In this document: positions 44,801 through 54,911 of the stretch, in pieces | Layout of the letters: the number at the start of each line of letters is the position of its first letter | How positions within the stretch are numbered: the first letter of the stretch is position 1 | Source of the DNA: Chondrus crispus | Lineage: Eukaryota > Rhodophyta > Florideophyceae > Gigartinales > Gigartinaceae | NCBI RefSeq assembly: GCF_000350225.1 | Contig: NW_005179158.1 | Coordinates: 1 to 64,000 of the forward strand | Reading direction: 5' to 3' | Length of the DNA: 64,000 nucleotides | Program-made: the position numbers and the translations under genes | The notes under the pieces: model-generated | Told to the model about the DNA's origin: nothing | What the model saw: the letters and a program-made list of their open reading frames with translations, nothing else | Databases searched by the model: none

Positions 44801-46254
44801 ATGACTTCTGCCAAACCGTTTTGGCACGACAGTCCGAGTGTCGAGACTCCGCGTTCTTCGAGGACCACCAAGGGGTGCTCAAACGGAGACACCCCTTCGA
44901 TCCTGACACCGTACAGGTAGTGGTGCCTCGGACGCTTCGCGCCAGGCTCCTTCGCCTGTGCCACAACCCGGCCGTCGCGGGGCACCCGGGCCAGAACCGT
45001 ATGTACTACGCACTTCGACGCGAGTACTACTGGCCCCACCTGGCTGCAGACGTGGCAGCCACGGTGGGAGGGTGTCGAACCTGCGCGATGAACCGGGTGA
45101 AGCTGAGGAAACATCTCAATCGATTGAGATTGTTCCCAGCTACGAGGCCTCTCGAGAGCCTCGCCATCGACATCTTGGGACCGCTCCCCAAGACGAAGAC
45201 AGGAAAACGATTCCTGCTCGTGATTACGGACCGCTTCAGTAAGCTGACGCAAGTCGTTGCGCTCCGCACGATAACAGCGTACACAGTCGCAGTTGCGTTC
45301 TGCGACTCGTGGGTGTTCAAGTATGGCGTCCCTCGCACGTTGCTTTCGGACGACGGCCCTCAGTTTAATGCCAAGTTCTTCCACAGCACGTGCCGTGTTC
45401 TGGGGATAACGAATTTGTACACTTCGGCGTACCATCACCAGACGAACGGGCAAGTCGAGCGATATAACCGAACAATCGCCTCGATGCTGAGGAACTACGT
45501 GGGTGAACACCAGGACGACTGGGATGTGTACGTGGGGCTGCTTACGTATGCGTACAGCTCCCACGTACATCGCACCACACGCACCACGCCGTTTGAGCTC
45601 GTGCTCAGCAGGCCACCGCCGAAGTTCTCTCTCCGACGGGCGGACGGCGACGCGCTCCCTTCCGATAGGGGGAACCAACGTGCCGAGTTCCTCAAGACCT
45701 TGGACTCGACTATCCAAAAGGCCTACGGAAGCCTTCGGCGAACGCAAGCTCGCTATAAACGCGACTTCGACAAGCGTATTCGGCGCATCAACTCGCGCCT
45801 CAAGGCAGGTGACTACGTATATCTGAACCCCACCGATGGGGGGAAGACATCAAACAAGCTGGCCTCCCCGGCTGTCGGACCGTACCGAGTTCTCGCGAAC
45901 GACCAGCGCACCGTCACGATCGATCGTGATGGAGTTACAGAGCGCATCTCGGCAGACCGCTGCGTCTACGCACCCCCGCCGGCGAACGCGCCAAGGGCTA
46001 GCGCGACTACCCCCGAAGACCTTGCCGACAAGATCAATGAAGGCACACAGTATGCCGTCGAAAGGCTACTCAAGCATCGCGTCATGGAGGATGAAACTAC
46101 GGAGTTCCTCATTAAATGGGCAGACTACGATACTACCACATGGACGGCGCGTACCGACATCCCCGAGGAGTTGGTGTCTCGTTACGCACAAAGACTCCGG
46201 GCGCGCACAGGGAGAGACCTCACCTCAGAAGTGAACGCGGACGTTCACTCTTGA
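41825..46254 (+). CDS. pol region of element 1
   Basis: In order: a protease-like segment (about 42090), reverse transcriptase with YLDDVIVFS (about 43580), RNase H (DTDASAYQL, about 44035), integrase zinc region (about 44950-45110) and core (LLSDDGPQFN...NGQVERYN), and chromodomain (VERLLKHRVMED, about 46060-46150). The order and sequence match element 2. The region carries a small number of breaks. Confidence 0.85.
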
Positions 46255-46263
46255 GGAGGGGGC

Positions 46264-48128
46264 CCTCAACCGCATCGTTGCCGATTAAATTCCACCTCGA
46301 ATTAAATGCACCCCGCGTACATGGGGCAGAAGGGGACGCACGAAGGGACAGCTGTCCCCAGAGAGCAGCAACGGAATAAGTCGCGAGACGTCAAGACGTA
46401 TTGACAACCGAGTTCATCGAAACGACCAGTTTTCGCCGGCAAGAGGGAGGAGGGAGGATAGTACGTGCTGCCCTACGCAAAGCGGTCGCACCTCGAGGAG
46501 TAGAAGGCAGAGTGACGCGGTCTAACGCGAAAATGCCCTAAAAACAAGTGCCCACGAGGGCACCGCCCGTTTCGTATTGACCAGAGGACGTCAAGACGTA
46601 TCGACGAAGGTCCCGTAAGCAAACCAGAGGAAGCGAGCAGCACGAGCTCCGCCATGATGGAACCTCCTCACGGACTGTAGGCAAGGAGCCCTCCAGCAGG
46701 GAAACGATCTCCCAGAGCGATATAGCCGCCCCGCGGTCGCCACAAGTACCGCCGACATGGGGACAGCTGTCCTGCACGCCACGGTCCGGGCCAGCTGCGC
46801 TATGCCGAAATGGTCCGCGAGCCCGAGTCCCCCGCGACGACGGGAAGACGCAGCGCTGCATTAGATAGAAACGACAAGTACGCCCCAGTCCGAACAAGGG
46901 GAGAGAAAGAGACAGTACGGGCCGCCATCCGCTGATACACTCGAGATCAGAGCTCCAACAAACAGCCACCGCCATACCCTAAATAAGGGAAAAAATATCG
47001 GTGAAATGGGAAATTACACTGACGGGCGGTTGCACGGGCAGGACGCCCAGACACGTGCTGTACGCAACAGCGGGCAAGGAACGTCCGGACAGCGGCGCGT
47101 GGGAAGAGTACAGCGTACACCCACCGATCGGCATACGCAAGTGGTGCCGCCCCCTTCATAATCGTCAAACCAACAGACGTCCGACGCACGGGTCGTCCGG
47201 AACGCGGAGCAGGCACCAAGAACAGCAGCCCGAGACGCTGAGCAAGAAAAGACCCCCCCCGCGGTGGATACGGTCCGCGAGCAACGAACGCGCCGCGCCG
47301 TGGGCTCGCAAGGGGGGGCTCGAGCTCTCCCACGACCGCGCTGACGCACCGCTCGGTCGATGAGGAAGGATACGACTCCTTCCTCGTCCCCTGCATGCCA
47401 ACAATTGGCCCCTTTCCCCCGCTCGCTCGCCCGAAAGCGGAGCGGGGGAGACTACAGTACGGAGCGCAACGTCGCGCTGGGTAGCAGACATGGCAGGACG
47501 GAAGGAACGCGCTACGGGGGTGACGGGCGGACAGGAAGGGAGAGCGGAGAAGTTTTGCTGGCAGCCACGAAGGTCCAGGCGTTCGGACTTCCCTCTCCCC
47601 GTGGGAGCACACACCGCCGCTCGTGCGATCACGAGCGAAGGCGGACGCGGGTTATGAGGAGCAGCGACCTGCTCAGACCCTCCTGTCCGCGCGGATCAAT
47701 CGAATGATCCCTCAACCTGGCCTCCCCGCTTTCTCATCCGCGGGGCGGCACATTGACGAGGACTGTCCTCGCCCGGGGCCCGACGACACCCCCGGGAAGG
47801 AAGAACGCGACGCCATACACGCGCGAACGAGGTCACTCGCCCCGAGGCGCGGTTTTGTCCGACCTCGCGCGGCGCAAGGTGTCGACACCCCGCAGCAGGC
47901 CCCGGCAATGAGGGATAAATCGGGGGAGATGGCGGAAGAGGGCACGACGGACCCAGTACCAAGGCCAAGAAACGAAATTGGGTTTTACGCAGAAGGAGGG
48001 CAGGTCGACCTGGCCCCCGGGGACAGACCGGGATTCCGCTCAGTGGTCAGCGCCGTCGGACGGCACCGCAGGAAGCGGATCGTAGAGACCCGGGGGACAG
48101 TAGGCGGGGTGACGAGGCACCCTCGCGC
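46264..48128. other. spacer between pol and the antisense ORF of element 1
   Basis: About 1.9 kb with no recognised product. Scattered open frames on both strands have no family motif. It occupies the same place and has nearly the same length as the spacer at 30178-32110 in element 2. Confidence 0.4.
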
Positions 48129-50588
48129 TCAACTCCGCCAAAGGGGGCAACGCCACCTCACTGTGGCGAGTCCAGCGGTACACACGGCTCGGAGGAGCCG
48201 GGACGTTGCCCACCGTTGCGGCCTCGTACCCGACTGCTCGTAAGGATCCCGCGTGATCGGGCGTGGCGTCGACGAGGACGACGCGCGAAGGCTTCGGAGG
48301 TCATCCCGCTCGCGGCGGTACCGGTCACGTTCGGCGGTTGTCCGCTCCAACACGCTCGCTTGGCGGTCAGAGGACTCGCGCAACGCTTCTAATTCGCTAC
48401 GCACACGTCGCTGCTCGGCTACGGAGGACTCACGACTCACCTCGAGGCGACGTGCTTCATCGCTCCGAGCCAAGTACCAGCTCGAGAGTGTGCTGAGTAG
48501 ACCGTCCACCTGCCACACGCGGTTGGCGGACTGACCCAAGGCGTGGGAGAGTACAGGGACGGCCCTGATGTCGTCCCGGCCCAGCGTCCCGTGACGCACG
48601 GACGGCGGCTGCTGCGCCTCCCGGGGCGACGTCGCGTGGAGGGGCGGGACAGGGGGAAATGGAAGACTTGTTGTTGAACAGAGGCCGCTCGCGGCGACGG
48701 TTGGATCACTGGACGGGCCCGCACGTGCGACCGGATACGCCGCGGGCTCGCTGTCTAAGTTCCGATATCGTTTCCTCCGCACTTCGCGCGAAGCGGAGCC
48801 GACTCCGCCACCGCTCCTGGTGTATCCCGGAGAGGACGCTGGCGTCACTTGGCGCGCCACGAAGGCGTCAGAGCGGTGATCATACGTGAGGAAGACGGAA
48901 CGCGCGCTGGTCGTGAAATCGGTCCAGCGGCGATGGACATGTACCCCCACCTCGCTCGCACGATGCATGAGCTCGAGGGCGAACGAGTAAGTCCAAGGCA
49001 CATGTTGAGTACTCCGCTCGAGCGGGTGCAAGGGGACGCTGGGGAGCTCCCATGCCACTCTCCCCAAATAAGCCAGCACCTCGAGGGGCTGGATAAAAAC
49101 ACGACCGTGGATCGACACCTCGTTCATGAAGGCATTCCCAAGGGCCCATGCCCACTCCCGCTCGACGTTGAAAATGAGATCGGCGTAAGCCGGGTGCGAC
49201 GGATCCGAGCAAGCAACCCCGTGGTGCTTTAAAACGTATGGAAGCAACGGATGAACCCCTAACGAAGGGAATGTCTCCCTCACTACAGCAGGGAGGCGGG
49301 GAAAGTCGGCCGCGGTTAGGCCTCCTTCGAAGGAATCCGAGCGAAAGACACGACCATCCTCCTCCTCGGAGTGACGGTATGCCGCCCAATCGTGGGGTGC
49401 GATCCCCACGCCGTGCAGCCGCATGAGCGAACAGGCTGATTTTTGGAGGGCGACCCGAGCCTTCGAATAGGCAAAGGGGCGCGGGCTCACGTACAGCCCC
49501 GAGACGTGGGACAGGACGAATTCCCGAGGACTGGCTGGGTCGCGATGGGAAATATACGTAGCCATCCGATCCACATACTCCACCTCTCCCAGACTGTACG
49601 CAAACATGCGGTCTGACGCAACGACAGCGGAGATCTGATACGCCGCCCCGCCACCTTCCGCCAAGAGCCGACCCAGTACGAGGGAAGCCTCCTCCGCCCG
49701 CCCCGATTCGTACACCTTGCGAACGCGCAGTAGGTCGGGGCGGAGGCGCTCGCGGGACAACAGCTCCCCGAAGGTGATGCCGGACCGCGCGTACCGGCCC
49801 CAAGGGAACCGGAGGGGGTCAAGGAGCAGAGGGGTCAACCGCTCGAGCGGGACCCCAAACCACTCTGGCGGAGTGTCACCCGTCTCCTCGCCGGACGGAC
49901 CCAGCTCCTGATTCGCCACCGCCCGATCGTCGGGACCGCGGCCGCCGCCCTGGGCGGCATACGGATCCGCGGGTCCTCGAGGGGCTCGGACGGGCGCGAC
50001 GAGGGCCTGCCCTACCAGAGTGCCAGCGGGGGTGATCTCGACGACCACAGGCGGAGCGCTTGACGTAGGAATTAACTCGACGGATGACGTGGACTGGCGC
50101 GAACCGCGAGTCCTTTGGAAGGGCTCAGACGTATCCCAGGGGCGCATGACGGTCACGGGACGACTCGGAGCGGGGCCGGCGGACAGCGCGAGGGCCGCCG
50201 ACGGAGGCGGGGACGACCCTGCAGCCCCCGCAGGATGCGACGGAAGGGGCGGAAGCGGAGGACCCGAGACGAGCGACGCCGAAGAAGGACCCGCTGAGGG
50301 GGCAACACGACCCTCGGACGGAGACACCATGACCCGGACACCGAGACGTTCCTCGGCGAACGACAGCACGACCGGAGCACGGAGCACGAAGGGGAGGGGA
50401 GACAGTAGGAAGTGAGACGCGCCGACACGAAGGAAGAGGTGAGGCGGCTCAGAGAGGTTGCGGACGAAGGAAAAAGAACCCGCACACACGCCCGGGAAGC
50501 CAAAACGGATTGAGTATGGCAAGAACAGGGGGTCGGGACGGGACACGCTCACCTCTGGACCAGGGGGGGAGCCCTCAGACACGACCAT
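48129..50588 (-). CDS. antisense ORF of element 1, unknown function
   Basis: 819 codons from the ATG at 50588, opposite in direction to gag-pol and starting 53 bases inside the 3' LTR. It is homologous to the antisense frame at 27667-30177 (by eye roughly 55-60% identical in the central part), with shared blocks ALQKSACSLMRLHG, NVEREWAWA, GNAFMNEVSI and RRKRYRNLD. Similarity starts near an internal Met at 50330 (MVSPSEG). The Ser/Pro-rich N-terminal part is not conserved. A coiled-coil-like end (RRVRSELEALRESS...ERDRYRRERDDL) is shared. The function is unknown; possible roles are a particle-associated or regulatory protein. Confidence 0.7.
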   Translation of the reverse strand: MVVSEGSPPGPEVSVSRPDPLFLPYSIRFGFPGVCAGSFSFVRNLSEPPHLFLRVGASHFLLSPLPFVLRAPVVLSFAEERLGVRVMVSPSEGRVAPSAGPSSASLVSGPPLPPLPSHPAGAAGSSPPPSAALALSAGPAPSRPVTVMRPWDTSEPFQRTRGSRQSTSSVELIPTSSAPPVVVEITPAGTLVGQALVAPVRAPRGPADPYAAQGGGRGPDDRAVANQELGPSGEETGDTPPEWFGVPLERLTPLLLDPLRFPWGRYARSGITFGELLSRERLRPDLLRVRKVYESGRAEEASLVLGRLLAEGGGAAYQISAVVASDRMFAYSLGEVEYVDRMATYISHRDPASPREFVLSHVSGLYVSPRPFAYSKARVALQKSACSLMRLHGVGIAPHDWAAYRHSEEEDGRVFRSDSFEGGLTAADFPRLPAVVRETFPSLGVHPLLPYVLKHHGVACSDPSHPAYADLIFNVEREWAWALGNAFMNEVSIHGRVFIQPLEVLAYLGRVAWELPSVPLHPLERSTQHVPWTYSFALELMHRASEVGVHVHRRWTDFTTSARSVFLTYDHRSDAFVARQVTPASSPGYTRSGGGVGSASREVRRKRYRNLDSEPAAYPVARAGPSSDPTVAASGLCSTTSLPFPPVPPLHATSPREAQQPPSVRHGTLGRDDIRAVPVLSHALGQSANRVWQVDGLLSTLSSWYLARSDEARRLEVSRESSVAEQRRVRSELEALRESSDRQASVLERTTAERDRYRRERDDLRSLRASSSSTPRPITRDPYEQSGTRPQRWATSRLLRAVCTAGLATVRWRCPLWRS

Positions 50589-50605
50589 CTTTACAAGCCA
50601 GGGGA

Positions 50606-50640
50606 GTGAACGCGGACGTTCACTCTTGAGGGGGGGGCCG
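50606..50640 (+). promoter_or_regulatory. hairpin and polypurine tract before the 3' LTR of element 1
   Basis: GTGAACG-CGGA-CGTTCAC can form a 7-bp stem, and TTGAGGGGGGGG follows at once, ending at the LTR. The polypurine tract primes plus-strand DNA in LTR elements. The same hairpin and G-run stand at the end of pol (46231-46263). Confidence 0.7.
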
Positions 50641-51338
50641 TGTGGTATAACCCCCCCTGGGGCTTTAAATTAGATTAGATCAAGAACTAGATCAGCTACT
50701 GTAGAGCGTCGAGCTCTACAGTACAACCGCGCGTGTCCACGTGTACACCACGGGGACAAGGGACACGCGCATACACGTGCTCACGTGTACCGCGCGCGGA
50801 CGAAGCGCGCACGCACCACGGGTACTACGTGGACTGTCAGCCTCGACATAGCTGACAGTATTACAGTGCAGGCCGATCTGCACTACAGTAGCGCACTACA
50901 GTACCTCGGTACTGTAGTGTTATGATAGATTGTTTTGTATATTAAATACGGAGCGGACCGGCGGCGGCGTAGGGGGACAAGCACGGGCTTGTCCTCAACC
51001 GACCGCCAAGGTCAGTCCACCTAGCTTATTTAAACGTCGCCTTCGCTCTTCGCGCGCGTTTAGTCGGAGCCGAGCCGGAGTGGACGCGCAGCACGCGAGC
51101 GAGCACGGAACCGCCTCCGCCCGTCAGCACTGGTACGTCACCCAGTGCTGCTCCGGGGCGTCGAGGCGTCGATCCGCTCGTGCGTGCGCGCGTCCCTGCT
51201 CGCTCCCGCTCTACTACCGCTACCCGGGCCCGAGCCCGGTTCCGTAGCTGGTTGGCCTGCTTCACCCCTTCTTCGATCCGGGGTCTACAGGTCGAACTGC
51301 GCATACACCTCCAGTCGTTTGGGGGTGTTTATGCTACA
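50641..51338 (+). repeat. 3' LTR of element 1
   Basis: 698 bp, beginning TGTGGTATAACC and ending TTTATGCTACA. The hairpins lie at 50975-50994 and 51126-51149. CATAC follows at 51339-51343. Confidence 0.93.
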
Positions 51339-51817
51339 CATACCTCGCTGGCTTCTCCCTCAGCAGCGATATATGCGGGCCCATTGCCTCCACGTCCCGC
51401 CAAGGAAACAAGTATGTTCTAACAGTACTCGACACAACCACACGGTATCTTTCACCGACTTTATGCCCTCACGAGCACAAACCCCGCAACGCCTCGACTA
51501 TATCCTAATCACTACCAAGGAGAACACAGGGCATTCACCACGAGTCCTCCGCACCGATAACGCACTATAATATATGTCAGCAACTGCCATACAGACATAC
51601 CACAACCAGCGCACACGGCATTCCACCACCATCCCCTATACCCCTCAAGAGAACAGCCTTGCCGAAAGGATAAACAGCACGCTTCTCAACGCGGCCTGGG
51701 CTGCCCTCCACCACAGTGGCCTCTGCCACCATCACTGGGAAGACGCGATCAGAGATGCAACAGTTAAATATCATCACACAATGCACCACGGCACCAAAGA
51801 GCTCCCCACCACTGAAT

Positions 51818-51906
51818 CTGAAAAATCTGCCGCAAAAATTCGTTAACCACTAGGCCACAGGCGCTGGCTTCTTGGTGTCCCCTTGGGCGCGCTCACTATT
51901 TCAACA
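51818..51906 (-). mobile_element. 89-bp SINE-like insert with 23-bp direct repeats
   Basis: A short insert within the Copia integrase region, flanked by a direct repeat of about 23 bp that includes AAAGAGCTCCCCACCACTGA (51795-51817 and 51907-51929). On the minus strand it has TGGCCTAGTGGTTAA, which fits the A-box promoter of tRNA genes. A clear B box was not found. The long target duplication and tRNA-like start suggest a truncated tRNA-derived SINE mobilised by LINE machinery. Filler DNA from break repair is an alternative. Confidence 0.35.
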
Positions 51907-52126
51907 CAAAGAGCTCCCCACCACTGAATGGCACAACGCAGCCCCCGCCATCCCCCAATTCAACATATTCGGCCAGCTGGGCACCACACCCGACCCGCGA
52001 CAACGTGCAAAAATCCCGAAGCTACAATCAATATCACGTACAGTACGGTACCTGCACCCCCATGACGACACACACCTCACCGTCATAGACGCCGCCACCT
52101 CAAAATTCCACCGTATACGAACAGTG

Positions 52127-52790
52127 TGTGGCATAACGGCGGTTCACGATTAGATTTAGATTAGATCAATATGAGCCGCACGCGCGCACACGTGTACTGC
52201 GCATGTACCCCACGTGTACAGGGGCGCGCGCACGCACGTGCACACGTGTACCACACGTGTGGGAAGCGCGCATACCCACGTGTACTATACGTGTACAACA
52301 CGTGTACAGACAGCACGGGACGGCCCGTGCTGACTACAGTAGCACTACAGTACAGCCCGTACTGTACTGTAATAAGTTAGGAGTACTTGGTATATTAAAT
52401 ACGCAAGCGGACCGGCGGCGATGAGAGGGACAAGCACGGACTTGTCCACGACCTACCGCCTAGGTCCGTCTTCCAGCTTAACTATCTCGCGCAATCTGCC
52501 TTCGCGCGCGTTAACCGGGACGAAGGGGGTAGGGGACAGCCGCGTACGCGAGCGAGCCTAGATCCGCCTTCGCCCGTCAGCGCTGGTACGTTACCCAGCG
52601 CTGCTCCGGGGCGTCGAGGCGTAGATCAGCCCGCGCGTTCGCTCGTCCGCGACCGTCCCGCTCTACCACGCTACCAGGGCCCGCTTCCCTGTCTCGTTAG
52701 CTGTGTGTTCTCCTCGTCTTCTCGCCCCTCGTACGGGGTCTACGTCGAGCTAAGTATACACCCCTCTCCGTTGGGGGGTGTTATACTACA
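52127..52790 (+). repeat. solo LTR (Gypsy-like) in the Copia fragment
   Basis: A 664-bp LTR from TGTGGCATAACGG to GTTATACTACA with target duplication CAGTG (52122-52126 and 52791-52795). It shares the TATATTAAAT box and both hairpins (52428-52447 and 52579-52602) with the LTRs of elements 1 and 2. It is closest to element 2 in the R/U5 part. Confidence 0.9.
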
Positions 52791-53617
52791 CAGTGGACTT
52801 CCACTCTTACCATGCCTCGCGAGATCCAACCGTAACCAGCGTAGCTGCGTTCAAGGCCTTTACCCTGCATAAGACGCCAATGGACATCTCTATATCGACA
52901 CCTGCCCCCCTCAACCGAGGACGGGCCAAGAAATATCCTGACGCACAACTCCGGGCAGAGGCCCGTGACAAAGAACTTGACGCACTCGACAAAAAGCAGG
53001 TAATCAAATGGTCAGCCAACAAGCACCTCCCGCCCAAAACACGCCTTATCCCCCTCACCATGGGATATCGCTATAAGCGCGACAAAAACGGTGACATTGT
53101 CAAACGCAAAGCACGATGTGCTGCACGCGGGGACACCATGCTCCCCCACGTCCATTACGGCCCAAAGCGCACAACGACCCATATGGCCGATAAGTCCTCA
53201 GTGCACCTCTTATTTGCCATGGCCGCAGCACACAAGCTACACATGGAGCATATAGACATCGAAGCTGCCTACCTCCACGAAAAATTCGACCACAGCGGAA
53301 AAAAGCCAGTGCATGTACACCAACACCCCCGTTTTGACGGGACATACAAACATCCCTGCAAAGGAGGCCAGCTCCTCCAAAACCTTTACGGCACGCCACA
53401 AGAAGGATACACATACCTCACTGCCGTCTTCGACCTCCTCAACCGCCACAGATTTCGCCATTCAGAAGGCGACACATGTCTGTTCCACAAAATATCCCGC
53501 AACGCGGCAACCTTCGTGGCCATAAGCATGGATGACTTCACGGTTGCAGCCACCTCCACCACACTCCTCGACGACTTCGCAAAAATACCCACAACGGCGT
53601 ATACCATAAAACGCCTA

Positions 53618-54073
53618 GGAGTGCGTGGGGATCCGCATCGCTCCGAACGGTGTGTACAATGGCATGGGGAGCGACGACTTCCGCGAGTCGTTCCTGTACA
53701 AGCTGGGAGGTTCAGTGAGTACAAGCTGGGCTACATGCACCTCATGATCGGGCTGAGCTTCGGCTTCCACAACAAGGGCAAGACGATGACGATTGCGGAG
53801 CTGAAGAAGGAGTTCCCGGGACCGATTATTGCGAATGTTGGATTCGACGCCAACTCGGCAGAGAAGGAGCTGTCCGAGGGCGGAGCAGAATTGGTCGCGT
53901 TTGGAAGGCCGGTCCTCTCAAATCCGGATTTGGTCGAGAAGATGCAGGAGGGGAGGGAATTACGCCCGATGCTTCCGATGGAATATTGGTACACGAGTAA
54001 GGAAAATGTATGGACCAGTGAGGGCTACACAGACCTTAGCGTTATGGATGAACCGGTAGAGGCAAAGGAATAG
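53618..54073 (+). pseudogene. OYE partial copy 3, joined to the Copia RT
   Basis: The last third of OYE (from residue 239), starting directly at the end of the Copia fragment. A short replaced patch near 53697-53710 shifts the frame, so only the part from about 53714 to the stop at 54071-54073 is in the OYE frame. An open frame of 431 codons (52778-54073) runs from the Copia RT region into this tail. It lacks the FMN-binding N-terminal half and the HGAN pair, so no reductase activity is expected. It carries several substitutions, such as FGRPVLSNPD against FGRPFLSNPD in copy 1. Confidence 0.88.
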
Positions 54074-54216
54074 ATGTGGTAGTTTCCTTCTAGAAGTCCG
54101 TGTCGATTTTAATTTTGATTGCAGAATCCTAAATGCCGATGTTTTCATACACATCAAGCCTTTTTGTGTGTGTATCTTTTCGTGGCGGCATGCTTTTAAC
54201 TTGTCCCGGTGCAGTA

Positions 54217-54655
54217 CAGTGAACCCTCGCTATCTGAATCCTTGTTATGTGAATATCCGCGATATGTGCATGCCATTGCTCGGAACGAGCTCCGGAGCGT
54301 TGATTGCAGGTCACATATGAGGTATTCATGAATACGGCCTAACTGAATACCACAAGCACATCTTAATCATAACAGGCCTCATACAAGAGCATTCTATGAG
54401 ACAAAACTGAGCTATGATAACTTTATTCATTATAAATGTGGTTCAATTTCCAGTTTTCCTGGGCAATCGAAAATGGACACACCTCGAACGTGCAAACCAA
54501 GCCAAGCAGACCCGCATTACTCAATATTTTGGTTAAAACTTATGGGATTGTTACATATTTGGGCTGTATATGAAACATCCTTGGAAACTGAATATGCACT
54601 TTAATTGAATGCGGAAGGAAGCAACCATCCATATTCAGATATCGAGTGTTCACTG
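54217..54655. mobile_element. 439-bp TIR element (pogo/Tc1-type MITE) in the third locus only
   Basis: The ends begin CAGTGAACCCTCGCTATCTG on the left and CAGTGAACACTCGATATCTG on the right (inverted), flanked by TA at 54215-54216 and 54656-54657. It is absent at the matching positions of the first locus (about 1820) and the second locus (about 22258), both of which show the empty site AGTATCTGG. It is AT-rich and has no coding frame. It inserted after the duplication. Confidence 0.85.
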
Positions 54656-54911
54656 TATCTGGTGGCTGTAACCGCAGCTGTATGGCGCATGCATATGCAT
54701 CTCCCCATAACAGCGGTGCCTCGCAGGTGCATTGTCGGTTGATCGTTGAACTGCTTCTTTGACGAATTTTAGCTTCAGCGAATAGGATTGCCGCTACTTT
54801 GATGACGCACCTGATTCGTCGAACCTAATGATGCATTATCTACAGGCTATCCCGCCTACTATTTTAAGTATTAGCTTAGCAACATTAAAATAATGTCCAT
54901 CTGTGTAGCAT

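Larger units (their letters stand above)
25087..51338 (+). mobile_element. Gypsy/Ty3 chromovirus, element 1 (carries nested element 2)
   Basis: LTR retrotransposon with target duplication CATAC on both sides (25082-25086 and 51339-51343). The LTRs of 699 and 698 bp differ at about 14 sites, near 2% by eye. Without the nested element it is about 13.2 kb, large for a chromovirus. Its order is 5' LTR, gag, protease/RT/RNase H, integrase with chromodomain, a 4.4-kb cassette with a long antisense frame, polypurine tract, 3' LTR. The interior has been split by element 2 and carries a few other breaks; it is treated as a fossil. It was inserted in the Copia fragment between the zinc and integrase-core regions. 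Confidence 0.92.
22801..53617 (+). mobile_element. Copia-type LTR retrotransposon fragment (outermost layer of the nest)
   Basis: Fossil Ty1/copia element, now in pieces at 22801-25086, 51339-52126 and 52791-53617 because of later insertions. Recognisable parts in order are a proline-rich gag region, an aspartic-protease-like segment (about 24300), a GAG-pre-integrase zinc region (about 24900-25080), an integrase region (about 51340-51900), and reverse transcriptase (about 52960-53600, with HIDIEAAYLHE, LYGTPQEGY and the MDD-type catalytic motif). No LTR could be recognised at either end, and the right end abuts OYE coding sequence. It is truncated at both ends with several breaks, and is older than the two chromoviruses it contains. 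Confidence 0.8.
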
